Made by a program: the position numbers and the translations under genes | Notes under the pieces: model-generated | Seen by the model: the letters and a program-made list of their open reading frames with translations, nothing else | The model's database searches: none | What the model was told of the DNA's origin: nothing | From: Tomitella biformata AHU 1821 | GTDB lineage: Bacteria > Actinomycetota > Actinomycetes > Mycobacteriales > Mycobacteriaceae | NCBI RefSeq assembly: GCF_000524475.1 | Contig: NZ_BAVQ01000023.1 | Coordinates: 187,962-251,961 of the forward strand | Direction of reading: 5' to 3' | DNA: 64,000 nt | Shown here: positions 36,150 to 45,068 of the stretch, in pieces | Layout: the number at the start of each line of letters is the position of its first letter | Position numbering within the stretch: position 1 is the stretch's first letter

Positions 36150-36641
36150 GTGACCGAGCACCACGAAAAGCCTGACAGCCCCAACACGACCAAAGCGCTC
36201 TTGATCGGCCTTGCCCCCGCCCTCCTGGTCGTGGTGCTCCTCGTCGTCGGCGGACTGCTCTACACCGCGCCCGCGCCCGACTCCCCCGCCACCGCGACGC
36301 CTGCCGTCGCGCAAGCCGAGGGCTCCGCGGCAGCAGGGTCAACGACGGACGCGGCCGAGATCACCGCGGTGATGCAGCGGTATTCGGACGGCATGAACGC
36401 AGGCGACGCCGCACTATTCAAGTCCGCACTGTGCGAGAGCAGCCAGGCCCTCACCGCCGACTTGGCCGACCAACCCCCGCTCGAGAGTGGCCGGGGCAAG
36501 CTCGAGTCGGTCTCCGACGTCCAGGTGTCGGGCAACACCGCCACCGCGCTTATCACCGCGACGGTGGAGGACGCCCCGGACCTAGGCTCGAAATCGACGC
36601 AACTTAATTTCGTCAACGAGGACGGCTGGAAGCTCTGCTGA
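36150..36641 (+). CDS. array protein 3: membrane-anchored WKxC-domain protein
   Basis: 163 residues from GTG 36150, close behind GGAGG. Instead of a lipobox it has a short charged N-terminus (TEHHEKPDSPN) and one uncleaved-type membrane helix (about 16-40). The extracytoplasmic domain runs ITAVMQRYSDGMNAGDAALFKSALCES to LNFVNEDGWKLC, ending exactly at the conserved Cys. It shares the dual-Cys pattern of the array. Confidence 0.82.
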   Translation: MTEHHEKPDSPNTTKALLIGLAPALLVVVLLVVGGLLYTAPAPDSPATATPAVAQAEGSAAAGSTTDAAEITAVMQRYSDGMNAGDAALFKSALCESSQALTADLADQPPLESGRGKLESVSDVQVSGNTATALITATVEDAPDLGSKSTQLNFVNEDGWKLC

Positions 36642-36708
36642 TCCGATCCCCGGATCGGCGGCAGGTAACCTGGGCTGTCGTCCACCACCGCACCCCTGAG
36701 GAGCTCCG

Positions 36709-37215
36709 ATGAGCCCGTCCGACCCGAGCGGCACCGCGGAGATCCCCAATCCGGTCCCCGCCGATGCCGAGTTCCCGGAGCCAGCGCTTCCGCGCCGGCC
36801 GCTGAACTGGATCCTCGTCGCCGCGGCCGTCGTCGTACTGGCTCTGATCGCGGCCCTCGGCGTCGCGACTTGGCTCAACATCCGGGAGGCGCCCGCCTCC
36901 GCAGACGAGGACCAGATCACGAACGTCATCACGGACTTCATCGACTACACCAATCAGGGCCAGAACGCGAAGGCGCAAGAGTTGGTCTGCTCGGGCATGA
37001 CCGTCATGCAGAGCCTGACCGACAGCCCCGCAACTTCCAACCCCACCGACATCGTCCGGATCACCGGCATCTCGGTGGACGGTGACCGCGCGACCGCGAT
37101 CGTCACCACAAGCAGCAGGTCGACGCTCAGCTCCGACGCCGGCCAGGAAAGTCAGAACACCCTGACAATGGACTTCCGCAATCAGGGCGGTTGGAAGGTG
37201 TGTACCCCGCAGTGA
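36709..37215 (+). CDS. array protein 4: membrane-anchored WKxC-domain protein
   Basis: 168 residues from ATG 36709, five bases after GAGGAG. Acidic Pro-rich cytoplasmic segment (1-30), one membrane helix (about 33-56), then the domain ITNVITDFIDYTNQGQNAKAQELVCSG with the mid Cys and a C-terminal MDFRNQGGWKVCTPQ. Its stop overlaps the GTG of the next copy (GTGA), so copies 4 and 5 are translationally coupled. Confidence 0.82.
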   Translation: MSPSDPSGTAEIPNPVPADAEFPEPALPRRPLNWILVAAAVVVLALIAALGVATWLNIREAPASADEDQITNVITDFIDYTNQGQNAKAQELVCSGMTVMQSLTDSPATSNPTDIVRITGISVDGDRATAIVTTSSRSTLSSDAGQESQNTLTMDFRNQGGWKVCTPQ

Positions 37216-37721
37216 ACGTGCCCCAAGATTTCGGCCCCGAGCCGGACCTCGATGATTTCCTGGCGCCCGACGAGCCCCGCAAGTCCCGACGGCTGATGAT
37301 CAGCGTCGTCGCCGCCTTGACCGTGTTGGCCATGGTGGCTGTCGCGGTCACCTCAGTTCTCGTGTGGGCCGGCGACGACGCGCCCGCCGCAGGCGCCCAG
37401 GAACCCGCGGCGCAGGCCTCGAACCCCCAGATCACCGACGCCGCCAACCAGTATGTGGCGGCGGTCAATGAAGGCATCGCCGCCGACTACCTCGGCTCCA
37501 TCTGCTCACCGCTGCGCACTCAGCTCGGCGACATCACCGACACCACGCCGGCCGACCCCAAGATGGCGGTCCTGGAGGTCACAGATGTGACTATCCGGGG
37601 CGAGATCGCCACTGCCAACGTGGCCATCGCCCCGGCCGACGTGCCCGACGCGACGCCGCGAACGGACAAGCTTCGGTTTCTCAACGAGGACGGCTGGAAG
37701 TTCTGCGGGCAGGCCCAATAG
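37212..37721 (+). CDS. array protein 5: membrane-anchored WKxC-domain protein
   Basis: 169 residues from GTG 37212, overlapping the previous stop by four bases. Acidic N-terminus (FGPEPDLDDFLAPDEPRKSRR), one membrane helix (about 27-50), Ala/Gln linker, domain ITDAANQYVAAVNEGIAADYLGSICSP with the mid Cys, and a C-terminal LRFLNEDGWKFCGQAQ. A 126-bp gap follows, the largest in the array, where a new transcript may start. Confidence 0.82.
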   Translation: MNVPQDFGPEPDLDDFLAPDEPRKSRRLMISVVAALTVLAMVAVAVTSVLVWAGDDAPAAGAQEPAAQASNPQITDAANQYVAAVNEGIAADYLGSICSPLRTQLGDITDTTPADPKMAVLEVTDVTIRGEIATANVAIAPADVPDATPRTDKLRFLNEDGWKFCGQAQ

Positions 37722-37847
37722 TCGAGTGTGGCCAGCAACGTCGGTGCCGCGCAAATAGTGTCGATCGATTTCTGACGGGTGTCCAATCATTCTGTAGTGT
37801 TCACGTGTTGACGGCACTTCGCCGAACGACAAACTTTAGGAGAGTTG

Positions 37848-38507
37848 ATGAGTCCGACTGATAAGGGTGCAAACACGCCGGAGTCACCCAAGACGCCGGA
37901 GCCGAATGGGGAATCGATCCCAGACGAAACCACCCCCGTCGAGCCCGTCAGCGAATCGTCCGAGATCTCCCTCGCGAAGTCCTCCGGCGCGGAGGACGCC
38001 ACCGCTGAAGTCCCCACCGCTGAGGCCCCCGTCGCAGACGCTCCCATCGGCGACGCGTCCTACCCCGCACCGGAGGACTTCGCCTCGTCCACCGCCGCAT
38101 CCGGCCGCAGCAAGAAGCTCCTGGCGATCATCGCGGGCGTCTCCGTGATCATCATCGCGGCTATCGCCGTCCTCCTGGTCGTGATGCTGAACAAGGATGA
38201 CAGCTCCTCGGACCGCGAGGCCCAGGTCAACCAGATCATCGAGACGTTCATCGAGGTGCAGAACACTGGCGAGGTCACCAAGGCCGCGGGGATCTTGTGC
38301 CAGGAGAACCTGGCCGAGTTCGGCGAGTTGAAGGATGGCGAGCCTGCGGCGGTCCAAATCAATCTCGATTCGGTCGACGGCCTCACCTTCTACCCGGTGT
38401 CCGCCTCCGCGACGCTCACGATTTCCGCCAAGGATGACCCGAGCCAGCCAGCCCAGCAGGTCCCCGTGCGGTTCTTGAACGAGGACGGCTGGAAGATCTG
38501 CAGCTAG
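37848..38507 (+). CDS. array protein 6: membrane-anchored WKxC-domain protein with long acidic N-terminus
   Basis: 219 residues from ATG 37848, four bases after AGGAGAG. It is the longest copy: an 85-residue Pro/Glu/Ser/Ala-rich cytoplasmic region (MSPTDKGANTPESPKTPEP...), a membrane helix at about 90-110, then VNQIIETFIEVQNTGEVTKAAGILCQE and a C-terminal VRFLNEDGWKICS. The extended acidic N-terminus could be a docking or phosphorylation segment facing the cytoplasm; that is inference. A TTGACG at 37808-37813 is a possible -35 in the preceding gap. Confidence 0.82.
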   Translation: MSPTDKGANTPESPKTPEPNGESIPDETTPVEPVSESSEISLAKSSGAEDATAEVPTAEAPVADAPIGDASYPAPEDFASSTAASGRSKKLLAIIAGVSVIIIAAIAVLLVVMLNKDDSSSDREAQVNQIIETFIEVQNTGEVTKAAGILCQENLAEFGELKDGEPAAVQINLDSVDGLTFYPVSASATLTISAKDDPSQPAQQVPVRFLNEDGWKICS

Positions 38508-38571
38508 TAGTCGCCCCGTCGACCACTGGAACGCCCACTCACTCAGCTTGACACTCACTTGAGGAGCCCTC

Positions 38572-39009
38572 GTGCGCGCTAGCCCGTTCGCAGCCCCGTC
38601 AATCCCTTCCAGGGCAAAGACCTTCGCGGCCGCCAGCGCTCTCGCTCTGGGCGCTGTTCTGCTCGCGTCGTGCTCTTCCTCCGCGTCGGACGCCCCCGAC
38701 GTGACGCCCGGGGACCAGATCACGCAGGTCACCCAGAAATTCATGGATGCCACCAATAGCGGCAAGGTCTCCGCGGCGTCGGAGTTCCTCTGCAAGTCGA
38801 CGGTGGATGCTCTGGGCCCCGACTTGACGGATGAGCCGGCACCCGAGGCGCAGATGCAGCTCGACAAGGTCGCGGACATCAAGATCGACGGCGACACGGC
38901 GACCGCGCAGGTCACCGTCTCCATGGCCGGAGATGGCGCTAGTGACGCCAAGCCTCAGGAGAGCACCATGAAGTACGTGAACGAGGACGGCTGGAAGGCC
39001 TGCCAGTAG
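38572..39009 (+). CDS. array protein 7: lipoprotein with C-terminal WKxC domain
   Basis: 145 residues from GTG 38572 after GAGGAG. Signal peptide with lipobox LASC (near 35), short Ser/Ala/Asp linker, domain ITQVTQKFMDATNSGKVSAASEFLCKS, strand IKIDGDTATAQVTVSM and a C-terminal MKYVNEDGWKACQ. One of the tight core copies (7, 8 and 9) that share NEDGWK and the final CQ. Confidence 0.83.
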   Translation: MRASPFAAPSIPSRAKTFAAASALALGAVLLASCSSSASDAPDVTPGDQITQVTQKFMDATNSGKVSAASEFLCKSTVDALGPDLTDEPAPEAQMQLDKVADIKIDGDTATAQVTVSMAGDGASDAKPQESTMKYVNEDGWKACQ

Positions 39010-39035
39010 TGCTCTCGACTCACAGCACCTAGATC

Positions 39036-39068
39036 ACACGCCAGCAGTGCATCGCACTGCTGGCGTGT
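39036..39068. terminator. 14-bp perfect hairpin inside the array
   Basis: ACACGCCAGCAGTG (39036-39049) pairs perfectly with CACTGCTGGCGTGT (39055-39068) around CATCG. It lies between array genes 7 and 8 without a T run, so it may terminate, attenuate or protect transcript ends. Confidence 0.65.
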
Positions 39069-39108
39069 GTGTCCCACCGGCAAGCACCAGGAATACCCGA
39101 GGAGTCCT

Positions 39109-39522
39109 ATGCGCCACCGCCCCCACGCCGCCACGGTGAAGACCACCGGAGCGACGCTCGCACTGGCGCTGGCTGCGGTTCTGTTGACGTCCTGCTCTGC
39201 GGCGGACGGATCGGGCTCAGACTCCGCAGAGGGACAGATCAAGCAGGTGACCCAGGACTACATCACGGCAGTCAACATGGGCAGGATGACCGAGGTGTCG
39301 ACCCTGATCTGCAGCCGCCTAGCCAGCACTGTCCAAGGCGGTGGCGAGGACCTGCCGGAGTCGGCGAAGAAGGCACAGATCAACAGCTTCGACGCGATCA
39401 CGGTCAACGGGGACTCGGCCACCGCGCACGTCACCGTGTCCGTGATCGACGATGCCGCCACTCCCGCGCAATCGGTAGAGATGCTTTTCGTCAACGAAGA
39501 CGGCTGGAAGCTGTGCCAATAG
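39109..39522 (+). CDS. array protein 8: lipoprotein with C-terminal WKxC domain
   Basis: 137 residues from ATG 39109, after GAGGAG; an upstream in-frame start at 39067 would fall within the hairpin. Signal peptide with lipobox LTSC (near 29), the domain IKQVTQDYITAVNMGRMTEVSTLICSR with the mid Cys, the strand ITVNGDSATAHVTVSV and a C-terminal MLFVNEDGWKLCQ. It closely resembles copies 7 and 9 in sequence and in linker length. Confidence 0.83.
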   Translation: MRHRPHAATVKTTGATLALALAAVLLTSCSAADGSGSDSAEGQIKQVTQDYITAVNMGRMTEVSTLICSRLASTVQGGGEDLPESAKKAQINSFDAITVNGDSATAHVTVSVIDDAATPAQSVEMLFVNEDGWKLCQ

Positions 39523-39550
39523 CGAGCCAGCCCAACACTAAGGAGATCGA

Positions 39551-40012
39551 ATGACGAACAACCTGACGTCCTTCCGCAAGGGCGCCACCATCGCGGTCGC
39601 GATTGTCGCCGGCACGCTGCTCGCGTCCTGCTCCTCGAGCAGCGACGGCGGTGAAGCGAATGCCGTCAGCACTGGCAATTCCGTCGTCGCTGGCGATTCC
39701 GCTGCCGATGGCGATTCCGCCGCCGCGATCACCCAGACGACCAACGACTACCTGACCGCAGTGAACTCGGGCAAGCTCGACGCGATCCGCGCGGTCTCCT
39801 GCAAGCAGGTCGTGGACGCGATCCCCGCGGACACCACGGACGGATCACCGCTTGCCCAGCAGATCGTGGTCGACTCCGTCGATAACATCGTGGTCGACGG
39901 CGACACCGCCACCGCCGACGTGACCGCCTCCCTCAAGGACACGCCCGACGTGGAGTCGCAGACAGAGTCCCTCAAGTTCGTCAACGAGGACGGCTGGAAG
40001 ATCTGCCAGTGA
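39551..40012 (+). CDS. array protein 9: lipoprotein with C-terminal WKxC domain
   Basis: 153 residues from ATG 39551 after AAGGAG. Signal peptide with lipobox LASC (near 27). The linker contains short internal repeats (VVAGDSAADGDSAA). The domain has ITQTTNDYLTAVNSGKLDAIRAVSCKQ with the mid Cys, IVVDGDTATADVTASL and LKFVNEDGWKICQ. Its TGA overlaps the GTG of copy 10 by four bases. Confidence 0.83.
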   Translation: MTNNLTSFRKGATIAVAIVAGTLLASCSSSSDGGEANAVSTGNSVVAGDSAADGDSAAAITQTTNDYLTAVNSGKLDAIRAVSCKQVVDAIPADTTDGSPLAQQIVVDSVDNIVVDGDTATADVTASLKDTPDVESQTESLKFVNEDGWKICQ

Positions 40013-40428
40013 CGCCCCGCTCCCCCAAGTTTTGGTCCGTGACGTCGTTGGTGGCCGCGGTGCTGGTGATCATCGCGGCAGTGGCGGTCACGGTGGTGCT
40101 CACCTCCGAGGACGATGCCCCGGACACTGATAGCGCACAGATCATCGCCGCCACGCAGGCGTTCTACGAGGCGAACGCCGCGGGCGACCTGCCCGCTCTC
40201 ACCCAGGTGACGTGCGCTCGGACTATGGCGACCTTCCCCGGCTTTCCCGAGGATCGGGCGCGCACAGAGTTGCGCGGCGTAGCCGAGATCGTGGTCTCGG
40301 GCGACACGGCGACGGGCTCGGTCTTGGCCGTCGACCCGGCGAGGCCAGAGCTCGACTCGGCGCTGATGCCGATGATCTACGTGAATGCGGACGGGTGGAA
40401 GCTGTGCCCGCCAACCAGCGAGGAGTGA
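40009..40428 (+). CDS. array protein 10: membrane-anchored WKxC-domain protein
   Basis: 139 residues from GTG 40009, coupled to copy 9 by a GTGA overlap. Short basic N-terminus (TPRSPKFW), membrane helix at about 9-31, then the domain IIAATQAFYEANAAGDLPALTQVTCARTM and a C-terminal MIYVNADGWKLCPPTSEE (NAD for NED). The mid and final Cys are kept. It lacks a lipobox. Confidence 0.82.
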   Translation: MTPRSPKFWSVTSLVAAVLVIIAAVAVTVVLTSEDDAPDTDSAQIIAATQAFYEANAAGDLPALTQVTCARTMATFPGFPEDRARTELRGVAEIVVSGDTATGSVLAVDPARPELDSALMPMIYVNADGWKLCPPTSEE

Positions 40429-40430
40429 TC

Positions 40431-40916
40431 ATGAATATCAGGCATCGAGCCACCGCGGTCGGCAAGACCGTGGCCGCCCTCGCGATCATCGGCGCCGTCG
40501 CCGCGTCGTGCTCCTCGAGCAGCAATGACGCGGCAGCCGCGAGCACCACAGAGGAGTCCTCGGCGAGCGCCACGGCCGACGTCCCGTCATCGGGGGCGCC
40601 AGCAAGCCCCGAGGACCAGGCCGAGATTGTCGCGATCACCAAGACCTATGTCACCGGACTCAACAACGGCGACGCCAAGATGCTCGAGCACGCGATGTGC
40701 CAGGCGACGTTGGCCAAGTACACCGATCTCAGCGTCAACGCGCGTCCCAGCGCCACACCGCAGCAGGTCAACACGATCACAGACGTCACGGTGGCCGGGG
40801 ATCTCGGCTTCGGGACCGTCGAGTACTCGCTGGTCAACGATCCGTCGGCATCTGTCAGCACCGTTCCGCTGGCGTATAAGAACGAGGGCGGCTGGAAGGT
40901 CTGCGACGAGCCCTAA
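40431..40916 (+). CDS. array protein 11: lipoprotein with C-terminal WKxC domain
   Basis: 161 residues from ATG 40431, two bases after the previous stop, with AGGAG inside the end of copy 10. Lipobox AASC (near 27, first position Ala is tolerated but not ideal), Ser/Ala/Thr-rich linker, domain [27 protein letters not shown] with the mid Cys, and a C-terminal [15 protein letters not shown]. Last member; pgi follows after 53-60 bp on the same strand. Confidence 0.82.
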   Translation: MNIRHRATAVGKTVAALAIIGAVAASCSSSSNDAAAASTTEESSASATADVPSSGAPASPEDQAEIVAITKTYVTGLNNGDAKMLEHAMCQATLAKYTDLSVNARPSATPQQVNTITDVTVAGDLGFGTVEYSLVNDPSASVSTVPLAYKNEGGWKVCDEP

Positions 40917-40969
40917 TCGCCATTCCTGGCACTTGCCCCTCCGTCGCCCGGAATATTGCGGCTAATGTA

Positions 40970-42664
40970 ATGGGAATGGACCACACCGCAGCTCGCGCCG
41001 ACATCACGGACAGCGACGCCTGGCACGCCCTGCAGGCGCATTTCGACCGGATCGCGCCGACGCACCTGCGTGAGATGTTCGCCGCCGATCCGGAGCGCGG
41101 CTCGGAGATGACGATCGAGGCCGCGGACCTGCACTTCGATTACAGCAAGCAACGGGTCGACGCCGAGACCATCGCGCTGCTGGTGGATCTGGCGCGGGCC
41201 GCGGGCGTCGAGGAACGCCGCGACGCCATGCTGGCCGGCGAGCACATCAACACCAGCGAGGACCGCGCCGTCCTGCACACCGCGCTGCGCCTGCCCGCCG
41301 ACGCGACGCTCACTGTCGACGGCGCGGACGTCGTGGCCGAGGTGCACCAGGTCCTCGCGGATATGGGCGCGTTCACCGACCGCCTCCGCTCGGGCGAGTG
41401 GGTGGGAGCGACGGGCAAGAAGATCGAGGCCGTCGTCAACGTCGGCATCGGCGGCTCCGACCTCGGCCCGGTGATGGCTTACCGGGCGCTGCGCAGCCAC
41501 ACCGACCAGGTGCATGTGCGGTTCATCTCCAACGCGGACCCGTCCGACGCCATCGCGCAGTTGGCGGGCCTGGACCCAGAGACGACGCTCATCGTGGTGG
41601 TCTCGAAAACCTTTGTCACCGTGGAGACTTTGACGAATGCGACCGTCGCGCGCCGCTGGCTGCTCGACGGCCTCGGCCTAGCCCCCGCGGCCGGAGAGGA
41701 CCTCTCCCCCGCCGCCCGGGATGCCGTCGCCAAGCACTTCGTGGCGGTCTCCACCGCGGCGGACCGAGTGCGCGAGTTCGGCATCGACCCGGTGAACATG
41801 TTCGGCTTCTGGGACTGGGTCGGCGGACGCTACTCGGTGGACTCGGCGGTGGGCCTGGCCCTGATGGCCGCCATCGGCAAGGAGGCCTTCGGAGAGTTCC
41901 TGGCGGGCTTCCACGCCATGGACCACCACTTCACGACGGCGCCGCTAGAACACAACGCGCCGGTGATCTCCGGGTTGCTGGGTGTCTGGTACTCGAACTT
42001 CTTCGGCGCAGAATCACGGGCCGTGCTGCCATATGCCAACGACCTCAAGCGTTTTCCCGCATATCTGCAGCAGCTGACGATGGAGTCCAACGGCAAGTCG
42101 GTGCGCTCCGACGGCGCCCCCGTCAGCACCAAAACCGGCCAGATTTACTGGGGCGAGCCCGGCACCAACGGCCAGCACGCCTTTTACCAGTTGCTGCACC
42201 AGGGCACGCGCATCGTCCCCGCTGACTTCATCGGCTTCGCCCACCCCAATGAGGACCTGGCGACGATAGACGGCGGCAGCATGCACGATCTGCTGATGTC
42301 GAACTTCTTCGCCCAGTCCAAGGTGCTCGCGTTCGGCAAGACGGCCGACGAGATCCGTGCCGAGGGCACCCCCGAGCACATTGTGCCGCACAAGGTGATG
42401 CCCGGGAACCGGCCATCGACCACGATCCTCGCCCCGCGACTCACCCCGTCGGTGCTCGGTCAGCTGATCGCCTTCTATGAGCACTCGGTGTTCGTCGAGG
42501 GCACCATCTGGGGCATCGACTCCTATGACCAGTGGGGCGTGGAGCTCGGCAAGACCCAGGCGATCGAGCTCATGCCGGCACTCACCTCCGAGCAGGAGCC
42601 CGAGGGCCTGGGCGACTCCTCCACCGACGAGCTCGTGCGCCGCTACCGGGCCCAACGGAAATAG
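40970..42664 (+). CDS. pgi: glucose-6-phosphate isomerase
   Basis: 564 residues. Motifs [37 protein letters not shown] and the C-terminal MESNGKSV and QWGVELGK regions are diagnostic of PGI, with the catalytic Glu and His in the usual places. It interconverts glucose-6-P and fructose-6-P. There is no good ribosome site; a TAATGT at 40963-40968 seven bases before the second ATG (40976) suggests a leaderless start two codons later. It converges on the Fpg/Nei gene with three bases between stops. Confidence 0.96.
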   Translation: MGMDHTAARADITDSDAWHALQAHFDRIAPTHLREMFAADPERGSEMTIEAADLHFDYSKQRVDAETIALLVDLARAAGVEERRDAMLAGEHINTSEDRAVLHTALRLPADATLTVDGADVVAEVHQVLADMGAFTDRLRSGEWVGATGKKIEAVVNVGIGGSDLGPVMAYRALRSHTDQVHVRFISNADPSDAIAQLAGLDPETTLIVVVSKTFVTVETLTNATVARRWLLDGLGLAPAAGEDLSPAARDAVAKHFVAVSTAADRVREFGIDPVNMFGFWDWVGGRYSVDSAVGLALMAAIGKEAFGEFLAGFHAMDHHFTTAPLEHNAPVISGLLGVWYSNFFGAESRAVLPYANDLKRFPAYLQQLTMESNGKSVRSDGAPVSTKTGQIYWGEPGTNGQHAFYQLLHQGTRIVPADFIGFAHPNEDLATIDGGSMHDLLMSNFFAQSKVLAFGKTADEIRAEGTPEHIVPHKVMPGNRPSTTILAPRLTPSVLGQLIAFYEHSVFVEGTIWGIDSYDQWGVELGKTQAIELMPALTSEQEPEGLGDSSTDELVRRYRAQRK

Positions 42665-42667
42665 CCG

Positions 42668-43516
42668 TTATTTAAGCAATTTGGACATGCGGCGGTCGGC
42701 GAGGATCTTGCCGCCCGTCTGGCAACTCGGGCAGTACTGCATGGAGCGGTCCCGGTAGGACACCTCCCGCACCGTGTCCCCGCACACCGGACAGGGCAGG
42801 CCAGTCCGCGCGTGCACGGCCAGTCCCAAGCGCTTCTGCGCCTTGAGCCGCGCCGCGTCCTGGCCAACCAGGTGCCCGACGGCTTCCACGAGCACTGTCC
42901 GCAGCACCGCGTGCAGCGCCCCCGCGTCGACCCCCGAGGCTGGCGCGAACGGCGAGAGCCGCGCGCGGTGCAGGATCTCGTCGGAGTAGGCGTTGCCGAT
43001 GCCCGCGAGAATCCGCTGATCGGTCAGCACGGTCTTGATCTGCTTGCCGCCCGCCTCGGCGAGCACCGCCGCGAACTCGTCCGGCTCGATGGTCGCGGCG
43101 TCGGGGCCGAGCGCAGCGATCCGCGGCACGTCCTGGGGGTCCTCGACCGCCCAGACGGCCATCGACTTCCGCGTGCCGGCCTCGGTCAGGTCGAAGCCCG
43201 CCCCCGACTCCAGATGCACCCGCAGCGCCAGCGGCCCCCGGCCGGGCCGGGCTGGGGCCGCCGGCACCGCGTCGGACCACCGCAGCCAGCCCGCGCGGGC
43301 CAGGTGCACCGCCAGGATCACGCCGTCACAGTCCAGGAGCAGATACTTGCCGACTCGGCCGACCCGGCCCACTGTGCGGCCGGTGAGCGCAGAGATCGGC
43401 GGGTCGAAGGACTTCACGACGCTGAGCGCGGCGACATCCACCCGGCCGATCTGCTCCCCGACAGCGTGCTCTCGCAAGAAATGGGCCAACGCCTCGACCT
43501 CTGGTAGTTCCGGCAT
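42668..43516 (-). CDS. Fpg/Nei-family DNA glycosylase
   Basis: 282 residues from ATG 43516 ([10 protein letters not shown]); the open frame goes on upstream but the catalytic N-terminal Pro2-Glu3 fixes the start. Domain order: beta sandwich, helix-two-turn-helix ([23 protein letters not shown]) and a C-terminal zinc finger (CPVCG ... CPSCQ). It removes oxidised bases and cleaves the strand. Replacement of the usual Fpg details (for example the Lys at the Fpg-specific loop could not be placed with certainty) leaves the Fpg versus Nei choice open. Same position as Rv0944 relative to pgi. Confidence 0.92.
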   Translation of the reverse strand: MPELPEVEALAHFLREHAVGEQIGRVDVAALSVVKSFDPPISALTGRTVGRVGRVGKYLLLDCDGVILAVHLARAGWLRWSDAVPAAPARPGRGPLALRVHLESGAGFDLTEAGTRKSMAVWAVEDPQDVPRIAALGPDAATIEPDEFAAVLAEAGGKQIKTVLTDQRILAGIGNAYSDEILHRARLSPFAPASGVDAGALHAVLRTVLVEAVGHLVGQDAARLKAQKRLGLAVHARTGLPCPVCGDTVREVSYRDRSMQYCPSCQTGGKILADRRMSKLLK

Positions 43517-43592
43517 GCCTCCCAGTCTGCTGGGTCCGGCGCGCACGCGCATGTGGTTCAGCTCACCTGGTCGCACATGGCAGACTGTGCCC

Positions 43593-44420
43593 GTGGCGAT
43601 ACCGACCCAGACTGGCCCCGTAGCAATACCGACTCCGTACGAAGATCTACTGAGGCACGTATTCGAGAACGGCACCCCCAAGGCCGACCGCACCGGCACC
43701 GGCACCCGCTCGGTGTTCGGGCACCAGATGCGCTTCAACCTAGCCGAGGGCTTCCCGCTGATCACGACCAAGCGCGTGCACCTGAAGTCCATCGTCTACG
43801 AGCTGCTGTGGTTCCTGCGCGGCGACTCCAACACCGAGTGGCTCCACGAGCACGGCGTGAGCATCTGGGACGAGTGGGCCAGCGCGGACGGCGACCTCGG
43901 CCCGATCTACGGCGTCCAGTGGCGGGCGTGGCCCACCCCGTCCGGCGAGCACATCGACCAGATCGCGCAGGTCATCGAGACTCTCAAGACCAATCCCGAC
44001 TCGCGCCGCATGATCGTCTCCGCATGGAACGTCGGCGAGATCCCGCAGATGGCGCTGCCGCCGTGCCATACCTTCTTCCAGTTCTATGTGGCCGACGGCA
44101 AACTGTCCTGCCAGCTGTACCAGCGCAGCGCGGATCTGTTCCTGGGCGTGCCCTTCAATATCGCCAGCTACGCGCTGCTCACCCACATGGTCGCGCAGCA
44201 GGCCGGCCTCGAGGTCGGCGATTTCATCTGGACCGGCGGTGACTGCCACATCTACGACAATCATGTGGAGCAGGTCACCACGCAGCTGGCCCGCGAGCCC
44301 TTCCCGTACCCCACGCTGCGGCTGACCCCGCGCGAGTCCATCGAGGACTACACGTTCGAGGACATCGAGATCGTCGGCTACGAGCACCACCCCGGCATCA
44401 AAGCCCCGGTGGCCATCTGA
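43593..44420 (+). CDS. thyA: thymidylate synthase
   Basis: 275 residues from GTG 43593 (GTG 43587 also possible). Core is complete: [24 protein letters not shown], the catalytic Cys in [41 protein letters not shown], and the C-terminal KAPVAI. It methylates dUMP using methylene-THF. Its first 15 residues are a small duplication (VAIPT...VAIPT) ahead of the usual PYEDLL start, so the N-terminus is longer than normal. It lies 16 bp before folA, a classic pair that regenerates THF. Confidence 0.96.
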   Translation: MAIPTQTGPVAIPTPYEDLLRHVFENGTPKADRTGTGTRSVFGHQMRFNLAEGFPLITTKRVHLKSIVYELLWFLRGDSNTEWLHEHGVSIWDEWASADGDLGPIYGVQWRAWPTPSGEHIDQIAQVIETLKTNPDSRRMIVSAWNVGEIPQMALPPCHTFFQFYVADGKLSCQLYQRSADLFLGVPFNIASYALLTHMVAQQAGLEVGDFIWTGGDCHIYDNHVEQVTTQLAREPFPYPTLRLTPRESIEDYTFEDIEIVGYEHHPGIKAPVAI

Positions 44421-44436
44421 TGTCACGGAGAATCTG

Positions 44437-44922
44437 ATGGCCCTGGGCATGATCTGGGCGTGGTCGCGCGGCGGCGTCATCGGCCTCGACGACGCGATGC
44501 CCTGGCATCTCCCCGAGGACATGGCGCACTTCCGCGCCACCACGTCCGGTCACCCCGTGATCATGGGCCGCGTGACGTGGGATTCGCTGGCCCCGCGATT
44601 TCGTCCGCTGCCGAGCCGTCGCAACATCGTCGTCACCCGCGACGAGCACTGGCGGGCGGAGGGCGCTGAGGTGGCGCTAACCCCCAGCGCGGCAATGGAG
44701 CTCGTGGGGGACGCGCCCAGTTGGGTAATGGGCGGCGCCCAGATCTACGCGGCTCTACTACCGCTGGCGGACCATCTCGAGGTCACCGAGATCGACGCGG
44801 ACTTCGACGGTGACACCCGGCTGCCACCGCTGGGCCCCGAGTGGACCCCCACGCCTGGCCCCTGGCTGTTCTCGGAGCGTGGAGGCTTGCGTTACCGGTT
44901 TGTCAGCTACCGCCGGCTCTGA
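44437..44922 (+). CDS. folA: dihydrofolate reductase
   Basis: 161 residues from ATG 44437, six bases after GGAGA. Motifs IWAWSRGGVIGLDDAMPWHLPEDMAHFR with the catalytic acidic residue, HPVIMGRVTWDSL, LPSRRNIVVTR and VMGGAQIYAALLPLADHLEVTEID are those of DHFR. It reduces the dihydrofolate produced by ThyA, encoded just upstream. Confidence 0.96.
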   Translation: MALGMIWAWSRGGVIGLDDAMPWHLPEDMAHFRATTSGHPVIMGRVTWDSLAPRFRPLPSRRNIVVTRDEHWRAEGAEVALTPSAAMELVGDAPSWVMGGAQIYAALLPLADHLEVTEIDADFDGDTRLPPLGPEWTPTPGPWLFSERGGLRYRFVSYRRL

Positions 44923-45068
44923 CTCAGGCCACGTGGCGCACAGACCGTGGCGCCTGCCACTTGCCCGGCATTGCCCGGTGCCAGCCGATACCCTGGTCGA
45001 AGTGTGTGGGCCAGCCCGGACCGGGCAGGCCCCGCGTTAACTTCCCCCACGTACGACGGAGCAGCCTG

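Noticed and set aside
35105-40916. The array as decayed or non-coding repeats
   Set aside because: All eleven frames are intact, with ribosome sites, export signals and conserved Cys; none has a frameshift.
35105-40916. CRISPR-like or satellite repeat in the array region
   Set aside because: The periodicity is of diverged protein-coding genes, not of short identical DNA repeats with spacers.
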